60,725 nucleotides of DNA from Clostridia bacterium. Its GTDB lineage: Bacteria > Bacillota > Clostridia > Christensenellales > Borkfalkiaceae. The notes below the pieces were generated by a model, which worked only from the letters and a program-made list of their open reading frames with translations, did no database searches and was not told where the DNA came from. Both the position numbers and the translations under genes were made by a program. Positions within the stretch are counted from its first letter, which is position 1; the number at the start of each line of letters is the position of its first letter. Shown in pieces: positions 5,860 through 15,022 of the stretch. Location of the stretch: the NCBI GenBank assembly GCA_017621735.1, contig JAGASM010000018.1, forward strand, positions 1-60,725, written 5' to 3'.

Positions 5860-8127
5860 ATGATACGAACTTCTTTCCCCCTGCAAAAGGCGGGAGGTAT
5901 TTTATGTCTTCTTTTTTCCTCTATCCTTCTCAATTACGCATTTCCCTATAACGAGCCTTTTTCTTACCCCCTGCTTTGCGCCGCGCTCTCTTGCGGAATT
6001 CATCCCTTCCTTTGCGCGTCGATTTTTCTTCTTTCTTCGCTTCTTCCCTTTTCCCCTTTTGCGCTTCTTTCCTCCGCCGTGCAAGTTTCCTTTCTCACGC
6101 TCGTCTTTTGCGTTTATCGGCGCTGTAAAAAGAAGTCGGGAGCGGAACGCTATGCCTTTTATCTCGTGGCGTTGCTCCCCTTTGTGTTTTTGTTTCCTCA
6201 CACGGGCTACGCATCCGTCCCCCTCTCCCCGCTTTGGCAAAAAACGATTTTCTCCGCCCTTTTACTCCTTACAATCCCTCTATTCGAAGGGGCGTTAAAT
6301 GCAATTTTGTTCCACGCCTTTCAAAGAAAACTATCCGCGCCCGCTACCTTTTGTATTTGCGTCTTGTGGATTCTCGTCGGCCTTGGATTGTTGCGCCTTG
6401 CGGGGAATGAAGTTTTTACTCTCGTTACGCTTTTCGTCCTCTTTCTCACCCTCGTTACGTTGAAAAACGCAAGCGTTTTTCCGCTTGCGCTTCTTCTTTC
6501 CGCCCCTCTTTGCATGGTAGAAAAAGCCCTCGCCCCGTGCGCCGAATACGCGCTTTATAGCGGGGCTTGCCTTTTGTTTTGCCCTTACGGAAGGGGCGCG
6601 GCGGCAATTTCTTTTTTCCTTTCTTTTTTGTGCGTCCAAATTTTCGGCGGGCTGTTCGACGCCTCCCCTCTTCGCGCCTTTTTCGTTTTGGGCAGTTGCG
6701 CTCTTCCCTTGCTCGTAGGCGTTCTCCTTCCAAAGCGCGTAATAGACCGCCTTCGCACCTTTCTTTTGTTTTATCGCGAACGTATATTACCCCGCATCGC
6801 CGTCAACCGCAACCGCCGTCAAGTGGGGGAACAGTTATACGAGATCTCCGCGCTGTTTCGAGAAATTGAGAGTGCTTTTTCCGCAGAAGAAAGGGAAGAC
6901 CTTTCCGTTCTTCGCATGCGGGAAACCCTTTGCACAACGCTTTGCGCAAAATGCCCCAAACGAAAAAAATGCGAAAACGCAGACGTTGCCCACTCCCTCG
7001 ATAAACTTATTGCCGTCGGTTGCGCGAAAGGGCGGGTAAACCTTATCGACCTCCCTCCCGAACTAACTTCTCTTTGCGCAAACTCCGCGGGGGTTTTGTT
7101 CACCCTAAACAAGCAACTCGACGACTATCGACGCTACGCAAAAGAAATGGACGAAGCGCGCGCGGGACGGGCGCTTCTTGCCCGCCAAGCGCGGGGAATC
7201 AGCGATATTTTGCGGGACGTCGCTTTGGAGCAAAGTGAAGAATACACCTTTTCCGACTGCGAATCGCAACTTTTTTCTTCCCTTGCGGAAGAGGGAATTT
7301 TAAGCAACGAACTGTTCGTGTACGGAGAAGGCGACCGACTCACCGTAAGTATGACCGTCCCCGAAACGGCGTCGGGGGAAAAACTGACGCGCGCTTGCGA
7401 GCGCGTTCTCGGCGTCCCCCTTTCTCTCGCCGAAAAAATTCCGTTGCAGGCAGGTTGTGCGTGCTGTATTTTACACAAACGCCCCGCTTTTGACGCCGCT
7501 TTCGGAATTTCTTGCCATACCAAAGAAGGCGGACAGTTGAGCGGAGATACCCACTCGCTCCTCCGAATCGACGAACGCCGTTTTTTGATGGCGCTTTCCG
7601 ACGGCATGGGAAGCGGTGAAGAAGCGCGTAAAATATCCGACCATACCCTTTCCCTCTTGGAAGGCTTTTACAAGGCGAAAATGCCCTCCGACGTCATTCT
7701 GCCCACCGTCAATCGGCTTATCGCGTACTCATCGGAAGAAACGTTTTCTTGCATTGACCTTTGCGCCGTCAATTTGGATACGGGGATCGCGGACGTCGTC
7801 AAAATCGGCTCTCCGCCCGCTTTTTTGCTTTCCGACGAATTAAGGGTGCTTGAGGGGGATTCCCTTCCGATCGGCGTCCTCGATGCCGTTCACCCTACTA
7901 CGATGCAAGTCGGCATGAAAGAAAACGACTTTCTCGTCTTTATGAGCGACGGCGTTTCGTCGGCATTTGCCTCTTCCGCCGACCTGTACTCCTATTTGAG
8001 CGAACAGCGCCCGCTTAATCCGCAAGCACTTTCCGATCGCTTGTTAGAAGAGGCGCTTAATCGCTATCAAGGGCATGCCGAAGACGACATGACCGTCCTC
8101 ACCGTCCGCCTATTGAAAGCAAGTTAA
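5860..8127 (+). CDS. spoIIE: Stage II sporulation protein E, PP2C-type phosphatase
   Basis: 755 residues. The first ~310 form about ten transmembrane helices; a cytosolic linker with a CxxCPKRKKC cysteine cluster (about 365-375) follows; the C-terminal ~200 residues are a SpoIIE-type PPM phosphatase, with ALSDGMGSGEEA, a VKIGSPPAF segment, VFMSDGVSSAF and EDDMTVL carrying the metal-binding aspartates. In spore formers SpoIIE localises to the polar septum and dephosphorylates SpoIIAA, which activates sigma-F in the forespore. GAGGTG lies 5 bases before the ATG. A TATAAT -10 and a 0A box precede it. Its presence argues that the organism sporulates. Confidence 0.95.
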   Translation: MIRTSFPLQKAGGILCLLFSSILLNYAFPYNEPFSYPLLCAALSCGIHPFLCASIFLLSSLLPFSPFALLSSAVQVSFLTLVFCVYRRCKKKSGAERYAFYLVALLPFVFLFPHTGYASVPLSPLWQKTIFSALLLLTIPLFEGALNAILFHAFQRKLSAPATFCICVLWILVGLGLLRLAGNEVFTLVTLFVLFLTLVTLKNASVFPLALLLSAPLCMVEKALAPCAEYALYSGACLLFCPYGRGAAAISFFLSFLCVQIFGGLFDASPLRAFFVLGSCALPLLVGVLLPKRVIDRLRTFLLFYRERILPRIAVNRNRRQVGEQLYEISALFREIESAFSAEEREDLSVLRMRETLCTTLCAKCPKRKKCENADVAHSLDKLIAVGCAKGRVNLIDLPPELTSLCANSAGVLFTLNKQLDDYRRYAKEMDEARAGRALLARQARGISDILRDVALEQSEEYTFSDCESQLFSSLAEEGILSNELFVYGEGDRLTVSMTVPETASGEKLTRACERVLGVPLSLAEKIPLQAGCACCILHKRPAFDAAFGISCHTKEGGQLSGDTHSLLRIDERRFLMALSDGMGSGEEARKISDHTLSLLEGFYKAKMPSDVILPTVNRLIAYSSEETFSCIDLCAVNLDTGIADVVKIGSPPAFLLSDELRVLEGDSLPIGVLDAVHPTTMQVGMKENDFLVFMSDGVSSAFASSADLYSYLSEQRPLNPQALSDRLLEEALNRYQGHAEDDMTVLTVRLLKAS

Positions 8128-8222
8128 CCCGTACACGCCCCGTCTATTTCAAAAAACACCCCACCCGTGTATGAGCAAATAAAACGTCGTGCCGCGCAAT
8201 GCGAAAGCATTCGTTTCTCATC

Positions 8223-8350
8223 AATCCCCCTGTGTTTTTTATTTGTGGTCGGCAACCCCACTTTATTATAGCACAGGGGGATTCCTTTTGCTAAAACTTT
8301 TTTATACTACCACTTCAAGCGGTGGTTCTTTTCCGCTAAAGGCTACAATA
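8223..8350. repeat. Dispersed structured element, copy 2
   Basis: Perfect 12-nt inverted repeat AATCCCCCTGTG (8223-8234) / CACAGGGGGATT (8272-8283), then ACCAC / GTGGT around a TTCAAGCG loop, then TTCCGCTAAAGGCTACAAT. It is about 85% identical to copy 1 and lies just downstream of spoIIE. Confidence 0.8.
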
Positions 8351-8352
8351 GG

Positions 8353-8385
8353 AAAAGCCCCCGCCGCAGCGGGGACTTTTTTATT
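8353..8385. terminator. Terminator between spoIIE and ppa
   Basis: CCCCGC / GCGGGG stem with a CGCA-type loop, T run on the plus strand and CTTTT on the minus; it sits between the convergent genes. Confidence 0.8.
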
Positions 8386-8905
8386 TTGTATTTTTATATC
8401 GCACAATACAAGATGCGACGACGGCAAGCGCCTCTTCCCGCTCCGAAATTTCCGTAACCGTCGTTTGCTTGCGCTCCAACGTCTTGTAAACTTCGAAAAA
8501 GTGCATCATCTCGTCAAATATTTGCTTGGGAAGTTCGGTGATGTTTTGATACGACCGATAGGTAGGATCGCTCGTCGGAACGGCGATAATCTTCTCGTCA
8601 AGTGCACCGCTGTCAATCATCTTGATGACTCCGATCGGGTGGCATTGCACGAGCGTCATAGGAATCACCGTTTCCGTGCATAAAACGAGCACGTCCAAAG
8701 GATCCCCGTCTAAAGAAAGCGTCCGCGGAATAAATCCGTAATTTGCAGGATACACCGTAGACGTGTACAAAATACGGTCAAGCCGCAAAAGCCCCGTTTC
8801 TTTGTCAAGTTCGTATTTTACCTTTCCGCCTTTCGGAATTTCAATCAAAACCTCAAACGTATCCGGTTGAATGCGCTTTTCGTCGATGTCGTGCCAAATG
8901 TTCAT
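8381..8905 (-). CDS. ppa: Inorganic pyrophosphatase (family I)
   Basis: 174 residues, the size of bacterial family I soluble pyrophosphatases. The signature DGDPLDVLVL (about 66-75) supplies the aspartates that bind magnesium and pyrophosphate; YTSTVYPANYGFIPRT precedes it, as in the family. The enzyme hydrolyses the PPi released in nucleic acid and aminoacyl-tRNA synthesis. AAAGGAGGCGGTT leads into the ATG. It is a single-gene unit. Confidence 0.96.
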   Translation of the reverse strand: MNIWHDIDEKRIQPDTFEVLIEIPKGGKVKYELDKETGLLRLDRILYTSTVYPANYGFIPRTLSLDGDPLDVLVLCTETVIPMTLVQCHPIGVIKMIDSGALDEKIIAVPTSDPTYRSYQNITELPKQIFDEMMHFFEVYKTLERKQTTVTEISEREEALAVVASCIVRYKNTK

Positions 8906-9000
8906 AACCGCCTCCTTTTTCTATCTTACCACAAAGTGCTTTCCCCCGCAAGAGGAAAAATAAAATTTTTTATTTTTTTGAATTTTAAGGAAATTTTACT

Positions 9001-9029
9001 TTGACAATCGCTCTATTTTGTGATATAGT
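9001..9029 (+). promoter_or_regulatory. Promoter of tRNA-Ser
   Basis: TTGACA (9001-9006) and TATAGT (9024-9029), 17 bp apart, with an extended TGA; the tRNA starts 24 bp further. Confidence 0.85.
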
Positions 9030-9053
9030 AATAAGACGTTGAAAGAACGCATT

Positions 9054-9145
9054 GCAGAAGTACCCAAGTGGCTCAAGGGGCTCCCCTGCTAAGGGAGTAG
9101 TACTGGAAAACGGTAGCGCGGGTTCAAATCCCGCCTTCTGCGCCA
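9054..9145 (+). tRNA. tRNA-Ser (GCT)
   Basis: 92-nt class II tRNA with acceptor arms GCAGAAG / CTTCTGC, anticodon stem CTCCC / GGGAG with loop CTGCTAA (GCT), a long variable arm (TAGTACTGGAAAACGGTA), T-arm GGTTCAAATCC, G73 and an encoded CCA. Its last 20 bases recur at 9329-9348 and, with one change, 9531-9550. Confidence 0.96.
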
Positions 9146-9660
9146 AAAACACGGTGAACTCGTTTGAGGTTGCCGTGTTTTTTGTTTTCCGTACCCAAGG
9201 CGGGATTTGAGGGTAGGAGCCGATTGCGCGAGCAATCGCTTTGCCTCAACAAGGTTAGAAAACCGTCAACGCCCGTCGGCAAAGTTGACAATTAATAATT
9301 GTCAAGCGGGGCGCACCGCCAAAGGTGCAAATCCCGCCTTCTGCGCCAAAAACACGGTGAACTCGTTTGAGGTTGCCGTGTTTTTTATTTTCCGTACCCA
9401 AGGCGGGATTTGAGGGTAGGAGCCGATTGCGCGAGCAATCGCTTTGCCTCAACAAAGTAGAAAAACAACATAGTCCGTCGGCAAAGTTGACAATTGATAA
9501 TTGTCAAGCGGGGCGCACCGCCAAAGGTGCTAATCCCGCCTTCTGCGCCAAAAACACGGTGAACTCGTTTGAGGTTGCCGTGTTTTTTATTTTCCGTACC
9601 CAAAGCGGGATTTGAGGGTAGGAGCCGATTGCGCGAACAATCGCTTTGCCTCAACAAGGT
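9126..9660. repeat. Tandem array carrying the tRNA-Ser 3' end, 203-bp unit
   Basis: Two full units (junctions at 9145, 9348 and 9550; 203 and 202 bp) and a ~110-bp partial third. Each unit holds the 20-base tRNA 3' end, the terminator, an inverted 12-base copy of the T-arm (9199-9210), a GATTGC-GCGA-GCAATC hairpin, a TTGACAATT-N3-AATTGTCAA palindrome and a GCACC / GGTGC hairpin. No gene is present in 9146-9748. Confidence 0.9.
9147..9183 (+). terminator. Terminator of tRNA-Ser
   Basis: AACACGG / CCGTGTT outer stem with an inner AACTC / GAGGTT pairing and a T6 tail. The hairpin recurs in the tandem copies at about 9350 and 9552. Confidence 0.85.
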
Positions 9661-9701
9661 TGCCCCCTTGAAAAAGTCGTCTTTCGGCGGGCATAATTTT
9701 A

Positions 9702-9741
9702 CTAAAAATCGGCATACCGTTTTGGCATGCCGATTTTTCAT
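9702..9741. terminator. Terminator between the tRNA array and lipoprotein gene
   Basis: AAAAATCGGCAT / ATGCCGATTTTT perfect stem with A and T flanks; works for the convergent lipoprotein gene. Confidence 0.85.
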
Positions 9742-9748
9742 CAATCCA

Positions 9749-10528
9749 TTATATCTCGCGCCACTTTGCGTAAAGTTTTAAACCGTCTTCCGGAACTTGC
9801 GCCGTTTCGCTCCAAACCGTTTCGCTGTTCTCGGGATACCAGCCTACAAATTCCCATGCCTCGCGTAAAGGAATGGGCGGAACGTTTTGAATCCGATTCC
9901 CTGGGGTTACGTAATCGACGTAGTAAAAGTCTTCCATATCCCCCGCATTCAAGTGATATTCTACGTTTGCCGCACGAACTTCGCCTTCATAGGTGTCTGC
10001 GGTAAAATCTTCCGTTTGCGCTTGCCAAAGCGTTTGATATTCATCAAGTTGCTCCGCGGGCACGTAATAGACAAGGTTTTTTCCGTAGCCTAATCTCCGT
10101 AAGTCAACTATTTTTCCGCAATAGTACACGGTTAAAATTTCATCTTCTTGATATGATTCGTGCGGTTGCAAATACCCATCTACTATCATTGTAATAGTCC
10201 CGGGACAATACAAGTGCTTTACCATTGTGTTTTCTTCATATAATCGTATTGATCCGCCAAAGCCCATTAAATCTCCCAAGCATTTTACGGGAATCCCTCC
10301 AACCTCTCTTTCAATATAATGCGCCTCTTTGGTTGTTTCCGTGTTCAGCCACTCGGTAATATAATAAGCCAAACCGCCTTTGCTTGCATATTCATATCGC
10401 ATTTCATTATAATCAACAAACGGATCTAAAAGCTCACCAAGATCGTCCAAAAATCCTGAAAAAGATCCGCACCCCGCCGCCGAAAAACACAACGTTAGCG
10501 CAATCAACGAGCATAGAAATTTTTTCAT
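9749..10528 (-). CDS. Lipoprotein with a C-terminal InlB-type repeat
   Basis: About 259 residues. A type II signal peptide (MKKFLCSLIALTLCFSAAGC, lipobox SAAGC) predicts a membrane-anchored lipoprotein outside the cell. The last ~55 residues (YVDYVTPGN...FVGWYPEN...KLYAKW) match the InlB B-repeat / Listeria-Bacteroides repeat, a beta-grasp surface module. The protein is paralogous to 13923-14654. The start at 10528 is preferred over the upstream in-frame ATG at 10534 because AAGGAGG is 6 bases from it. It lies 40 bp downstream of the lipase-like gene in one operon. Role unknown. Confidence 0.85.
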   Translation of the reverse strand: MKKFLCSLIALTLCFSAAGCGSFSGFLDDLGELLDPFVDYNEMRYEYASKGGLAYYITEWLNTETTKEAHYIEREVGGIPVKCLGDLMGFGGSIRLYEENTMVKHLYCPGTITMIVDGYLQPHESYQEDEILTVYYCGKIVDLRRLGYGKNLVYYVPAEQLDEYQTLWQAQTEDFTADTYEGEVRAANVEYHLNAGDMEDFYYVDYVTPGNRIQNVPPIPLREAWEFVGWYPENSETVWSETAQVPEDGLKLYAKWREI

Positions 10529-10567
10529 ATACATCCTCCTTTTCGAATGATTATTTTGCAACCGCGA

Positions 10568-13500
10568 TTACAAATAGGTTACCGTGAGGTCGTACTCTTG
10601 AAGGTACCAATCGTCCGCCCCAAGCCCGCTCGCGTCAAATTGAACGATGATTTCATCCTGTCCCGCAATCAAAGCGATGGACACGGCAAAAGAAATTGTA
10701 ATTGTATCCGGTTCAGAGCCATCCGCGTCGTACTCGTACGGAGCATGAAGCAATTCTCCCGCCGAATTGATGAACCTTACGTGTTGATAGCCGTCATCTT
10801 CTTCTCTGTAAACAAACGTAAAATCGATGAGTGCATATGTATATCCCATTGTAATAATTGTAGCCGAATTGTAATCGTGAATGAGAGTACTTGTGTGAAT
10901 GCTCCAATTTTGGTAATATCCGCTATCGTCGATCAGTTGCCCATTATTTGAAATAGACCCAGACACGTCGCACACTGTCCACGTCCACCATGCGTAAACG
11001 GAAACGTCCCCGTACGTCGTATTTGTTATTATGCTAATCTCCGTTGATAAAGTTGCCGAAGTATACCAATGTATAAACGTCCATGGGGATTCCGTATTTG
11101 GACGATCATAGGAAAAATAGGCATACCCTAAAACCGTCTCTTCGCCGTAAATATAATGCGTCGGCGAAACTACAATTGCCTTTTGTCCATACGGATTATA
11201 GAGATTGCAGTACGTGATGGTATATCTTTTCCCCGTCCACTGTGCATGAAAGGTAAGATCCGACTCCGTTTGCAACGTATAGTTAGAATGATACTGCAAC
11301 GTGATATTCGGGTTGTTCGATTTCCACACACCGTCGTAGTGTTCTTTGGTAACACCGGGAACCGTAAAAGTCGTTCCAACGTAGTCCACGTATTGCTCAA
11401 TCAACCGCCCGTCGCTGTAGAAAGAAACGTAATACTTTCGTTCTAAATGGATTTCCAACCCAAAATTCCATGCCGCCTCGGGCGTCAGAAAGAGCGTTGC
11501 GTCCGTAAACGGCTCCGCCGTTATTCTTATCACGTTCGTTTCTTGATTGTACGAATGACTCAACCCGCCGTCGATATGTAAGTTTGTATCGACGGGTATT
11601 ATTTCCCCCGCCACGTCTAAAACCAACTCTACGGTATGGCTTTCGTTTTGCCTGAAAACAACGTCCGTCCCTACCGTAACTTCCCCGTCGATTTTCCAAC
11701 GGAACTGACGTTCACTATACGTAATCGACGAAGAAACTCCTACATCAATGTTTTCAAAAAACAAATAGCACGGTTCTGAAACGTCCAAAGCAAAATAGTA
11801 CGTCTTCGTCGATCCGTCCACAGTATAACTGCCGATGATTTGCTCTGAAAAATCCAAAATTGTCAAAGACGACGCCCCCGTTTGCATCTGATATTCAAAC
11901 CTCGTCGGTTGCGTATTGATAAATTTTTTCGCCCAAGAAGTTTCCGTTACCGTAAACGCCTCGTTTTGATCGACCGACTCCGGAACGGATATTTGCAGAG
12001 AAAACGTAATTTGATCGGGAGAAGTGTTTCTTAAAACGATTGCCTTCCACGTACCTTCGTCTAATTTTACAAACGGACGTTGCCCATTCCCCACGTCCAC
12101 CGTAACCGCATCCGAATTGACAACTGTAAACGTGTAGTATTCTTCCGACGGGGCTTCAAAATAGTATACCTGTTCTTCCCCTTCCTCCAAAGTAATTGTG
12201 TTTTGACCAAGCGATACTTTATTAGTAAATTCAAACGTATAATTCTGACTTGAACTTTCAAATTCCACAAGAAACAAATACGTTTTTCCCGCCTCCGCCT
12301 GAAAGGTAACGTTTGATTCTCCTTCCGCAATTTTTGTCAAAATTCCGTTTTCGAGCGACTGGTATTCATAAACGGAAATTCCAGAACCAAATGCCGTAAA
12401 CGTTCTTTTGTCGGAATACGTCGGTTGGAAGGTAAGAGTATTTCCGTTTGCCTTGATGAGCGTTCCTTCGGTTTCGTCGTTCAAGGTTAAGATATGGTTT
12501 TGACGGTTCCCAAACGTCAGCGTATCCGCAATAAATTCCGTATATACACCGTTCATGCACTCTAAATTATGTACGACGGCAGGAGACGAGGGAACCGAGC
12601 GACCGCCGTTATAATCTTCCGCACCGAACGCCTTCAAATATCGCGTAAACCCATTATATCCAACCTGATCCGAGAATTTATACCCGTTCGCCAATTGAGA
12701 GTTTAAATCGATGAAGAGATCGTCCATGACAACAATCTCCCCGTTGATCATTTCAACGAGATTTAGAATTTCCTCCGTTTCTTCGTACGTTACTCCTTCG
12801 AATAAAAAATCGTAATTCCCGTATCCTAAATCGCTCTGCACAATGCAAAAGTCATTCGCAATTTGCAACATCAAATTTGTAAATCCCGGAAATAAATCCA
12901 CAATCGATATTACTAATTCGATTATTTCGATTTGTTCCTCCCCTATTCCCCCCATTATCTCATTATTCAACTTTAATTCTTCAACGAAGAGTTCCAAAAA
13001 TTCCAAGGTCGTCACCGAGCCGATTGCAACGGCATCCAAACGTGCGTCAACGTACCGTTCTTTTACCGCATTCCAACCATTCCGCAGGCGGATAGACTCC
13101 TCTATGTTTACAATATCCTCCGCTCCTACATTTGTCCAATCCTCACCCTTTTTATAATTTAAGAGTTCCATTATCGCATCCACCGAAGAAAGCGTTGCTC
13201 CGCTGTAGGGCGTCCCCAAACTGATTACCGAAGCGACGTTGTACGGATGGTTGGTTGCGAATTCTATGTTTGTCAACCCGCCGCGGCTATGCCCAACAAG
13301 ATTGTATACGGGCAACTTTCCGCAAAGGCTTTTATACTGCAGCGAAATATGATCGAGCGTTTCGTCAAATTCTTCGTACACGGTGCTGTTTAAGCCGTTC
13401 GCATGATTGCTTTCAAAAAGAACGACAATATGCCGCTCCGCACTGCTGATCCGTTGCGTTTGTACGGTTACGTAGTGCGTTCCGCCGATGTTTTCCTCCG

Positions 13501-13903
13501 TAAAAACCTTTTCAAGGTTCAGTGCCCCGTTTTGTATGCTCGCTATGTATAAATCGAAATCTCCGTTCAAAAGTTCCCCGATCTTCGATATCGCCGACGC
13601 CGAATGATATGCAAATCCTCCCCCGACGTTGCTCCAGTGTGAAGCATTTCCACCTAACCCGTGTGTAAAAACGGTGATCGAAGGCGTATCAAACTCATAC
13701 CGATCGAACTCTTCACAGCCCGCATAATAATCGGGACTATATTCGGAACTATATATTTTCGTCCGTTCGTGAAGCGTCCTTACGCTCCCCGTTTGAGCAA
13801 AAGCCTGGGCACTTTTGAGCGGAAATACCATTCCTACCGCGCATAACGCAACAAGCGTTAAGACGATAGCGACCAACAAATACCCTCTCTTCAATTTTTT
13901 CAT
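10568..13903 (-). CDS. Large secreted lipase-like alpha/beta hydrolase with InlB-type repeats
   Basis: 1111 residues. A signal peptide (residues 1-35, AQA cleavage region) indicates export. Residues ~70-260 form an alpha/beta hydrolase core with the oxyanion segment HGLGG (81-85) and nucleophile elbow GHSRGG (Ser 206), the pattern of lipases and acylesterases. A long beta-rich middle and a C-terminal third with two InlB-like modules (about 865-1010) follow. There is no LPXTG or membrane anchor, so it is probably released or held by its repeats. AGGGAGG precedes the ATG. It is flanked by two paralogous lipoproteins in the same operon. The substrate is not predictable. Confidence 0.85.
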   Translation of the reverse strand: MKKLKRGYLLVAIVLTLVALCAVGMVFPLKSAQAFAQTGSVRTLHERTKIYSSEYSPDYYAGCEEFDRYEFDTPSITVFTHGLGGNASHWSNVGGGFAYHSASAISKIGELLNGDFDLYIASIQNGALNLEKVFTEENIGGTHYVTVQTQRISSAERHIVVLFESNHANGLNSTVYEEFDETLDHISLQYKSLCGKLPVYNLVGHSRGGLTNIEFATNHPYNVASVISLGTPYSGATLSSVDAIMELLNYKKGEDWTNVGAEDIVNIEESIRLRNGWNAVKERYVDARLDAVAIGSVTTLEFLELFVEELKLNNEIMGGIGEEQIEIIELVISIVDLFPGFTNLMLQIANDFCIVQSDLGYGNYDFLFEGVTYEETEEILNLVEMINGEIVVMDDLFIDLNSQLANGYKFSDQVGYNGFTRYLKAFGAEDYNGGRSVPSSPAVVHNLECMNGVYTEFIADTLTFGNRQNHILTLNDETEGTLIKANGNTLTFQPTYSDKRTFTAFGSGISVYEYQSLENGILTKIAEGESNVTFQAEAGKTYLFLVEFESSSQNYTFEFTNKVSLGQNTITLEEGEEQVYYFEAPSEEYYTFTVVNSDAVTVDVGNGQRPFVKLDEGTWKAIVLRNTSPDQITFSLQISVPESVDQNEAFTVTETSWAKKFINTQPTRFEYQMQTGASSLTILDFSEQIIGSYTVDGSTKTYYFALDVSEPCYLFFENIDVGVSSSITYSERQFRWKIDGEVTVGTDVVFRQNESHTVELVLDVAGEIIPVDTNLHIDGGLSHSYNQETNVIRITAEPFTDATLFLTPEAAWNFGLEIHLERKYYVSFYSDGRLIEQYVDYVGTTFTVPGVTKEHYDGVWKSNNPNITLQYHSNYTLQTESDLTFHAQWTGKRYTITYCNLYNPYGQKAIVVSPTHYIYGEETVLGYAYFSYDRPNTESPWTFIHWYTSATLSTEISIITNTTYGDVSVYAWWTWTVCDVSGSISNNGQLIDDSGYYQNWSIHTSTLIHDYNSATIITMGYTYALIDFTFVYREEDDGYQHVRFINSAGELLHAPYEYDADGSEPDTITISFAVSIALIAGQDEIIVQFDASGLGADDWYLQEYDLTVTYL

Positions 13904-13922
13904 TTTTTTCCTCCCTTATTGC

Positions 13923-14654
13923 TTAACTCCATTTTGCGTAAAGTTTAACGCCGTCCTCAGGAACTTGTGCCGTTTCGTCCCATTCCGTTTCCCCGTCTTC
14001 AAGATACCAACCCTTAAACCGCCACCCCGTGCGAACGGGCTTGGGCGGAACGTTTTGAATCTGGTTTCCGGGGGTTACGTAATCGACGTAATAATATAGT
14101 TCCATTCCCCCTGCGTTCAAGCGATACTCTACGTTTGCCGCGCGAACTTCGCCCGGATAATCCGTCCCCATAAAAAAATCCGTTTGCGTTTGCCAAAGCG
14201 TTTTATATTCATCAAGTTGCCCTGCGGGCACGTAATAGACAATGTTTTTTCCGTAACCGAGTACGCGCAAATCTACTACCGTTCCGCAATAGTACACGTT
14301 CACGTTCTCTTGATAGGAAACATGTGGCTTTAAGTACTTTTCCCTTACCATTGTAATTGATCCCGGACAGTACAAGTGCGCCGTCATTTGTGTTTCCGTG
14401 TAAAACGGATCGGCATATGAATGCACAGACTCAATGATCCCAAGTCGCCTTACGGGAACCTTCTTGATTTCCCGCGGAATATAATGCACGTCCTTTGTTA
14501 CGTCGGAACACAACGGTCCGCTTGAAAAATATGCTTCTTCGTTATCGCCAGATTTGTAATAGCGCATCCCGTCATAAGTAATATCGTCATTTTTACAACC
14601 TACCGCCGAAACACAAAGCAACAACGTAACAAGCAAGCACAACAGTTTTTTCAT
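13923..14654 (-). CDS. Lipoprotein with a C-terminal InlB-type repeat, paralogue
   Basis: 243 residues with a lipoprotein signal (MKKLLCLLVTLLLCVSAVGC) and the same architecture as 9749-10528: matching GYGKN-VYYVPA-QLDEY, GEVRAANVEY-LNAG and an InlB-type end (VTPGNQIQNVPPKP...GWRFKGWYLEDGETEW...KLYAKWS). The frame is open further upstream, but AAAGGAGGGGAGT sits directly before the ATG at 14654. It is first in the three-gene operon, 19 bp before the lipase-like gene. It likely arose by duplication with its partner; function unknown. Confidence 0.85.
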   Translation of the reverse strand: MKKLLCLLVTLLLCVSAVGCKNDDITYDGMRYYKSGDNEEAYFSSGPLCSDVTKDVHYIPREIKKVPVRRLGIIESVHSYADPFYTETQMTAHLYCPGSITMVREKYLKPHVSYQENVNVYYCGTVVDLRVLGYGKNIVYYVPAGQLDEYKTLWQTQTDFFMGTDYPGEVRAANVEYRLNAGGMELYYYVDYVTPGNQIQNVPPKPVRTGWRFKGWYLEDGETEWDETAQVPEDGVKLYAKWS

Positions 14655-14708
14655 ACTCCCCTCCTTTTGCATTATCATTTTATTTTTCATTCGGTGTTTC
14701 TTGCTAAA

Positions 14709-14737
14709 AAAATAGCACACGCAAGGCAATTTGTCAA
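14709..14737 (-). promoter_or_regulatory. Promoter of the lipoprotein-lipase operon
   Basis: On the minus strand a consensus TTGACA (14732-14737) and TATTTT (14709-14714), 17 bp apart. Confidence 0.75.
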
Positions 14738-14985
14738 TATTTTCCCTTAAAAATTTTGTCCCGTCTTTGTCCCAAAATGAAAATCGCAATACGTTACGTG
14801 TTTTTTGCGACGTTTCCAACCGCACAATCCCCGCACGGCAATACGCTTGTGCGTGTTTGCGTAAATCCTATGTTTGCGGTTAAAATAATCCCTTTTTTTC
14901 AGCGGATGCAATTTCTCTGTAAAAACACAAAAAATGCCACCCCCCCCCCAGAAAAAATTTCTTTTTGGTAAATTTTTCCAAATTG

Positions 14986-15022
14986 CTAACTTACAGTTCA
15001 CACATTGTAAACCGTAGGTTAG
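14986..15022. promoter_or_regulatory. Operator-like inverted repeat before the XRE gene
   Basis: 13-base arms CTAACTTACAGTT (14986-14998) and AACCGTAGGTTAG (15010-15022) match in 11 of 13 positions and end exactly where the -35 element begins, a layout that suits repression. The stretch 14738-14985 holds no gene, only a C10 run near 14940. Confidence 0.5.

Noticed and set aside
9126..9660. Repeats after tRNA-Ser as a CRISPR array
   Set aside because: Units are 203 bp and identical throughout, without unique spacers, and no cas genes are present.
9054..9660. Integrated prophage or genomic island at tRNA-Ser
   Set aside because: No integrase, phage or transfer gene lies between the tRNA 3'-end copies; only the repeat itself is present.
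14938..14950. C10 homopolymer as a phase-variation switch
   Set aside because: It lies in intergenic DNA ~70 bp upstream of the XRE promoter -35 and inside no gene, so no frame would change.
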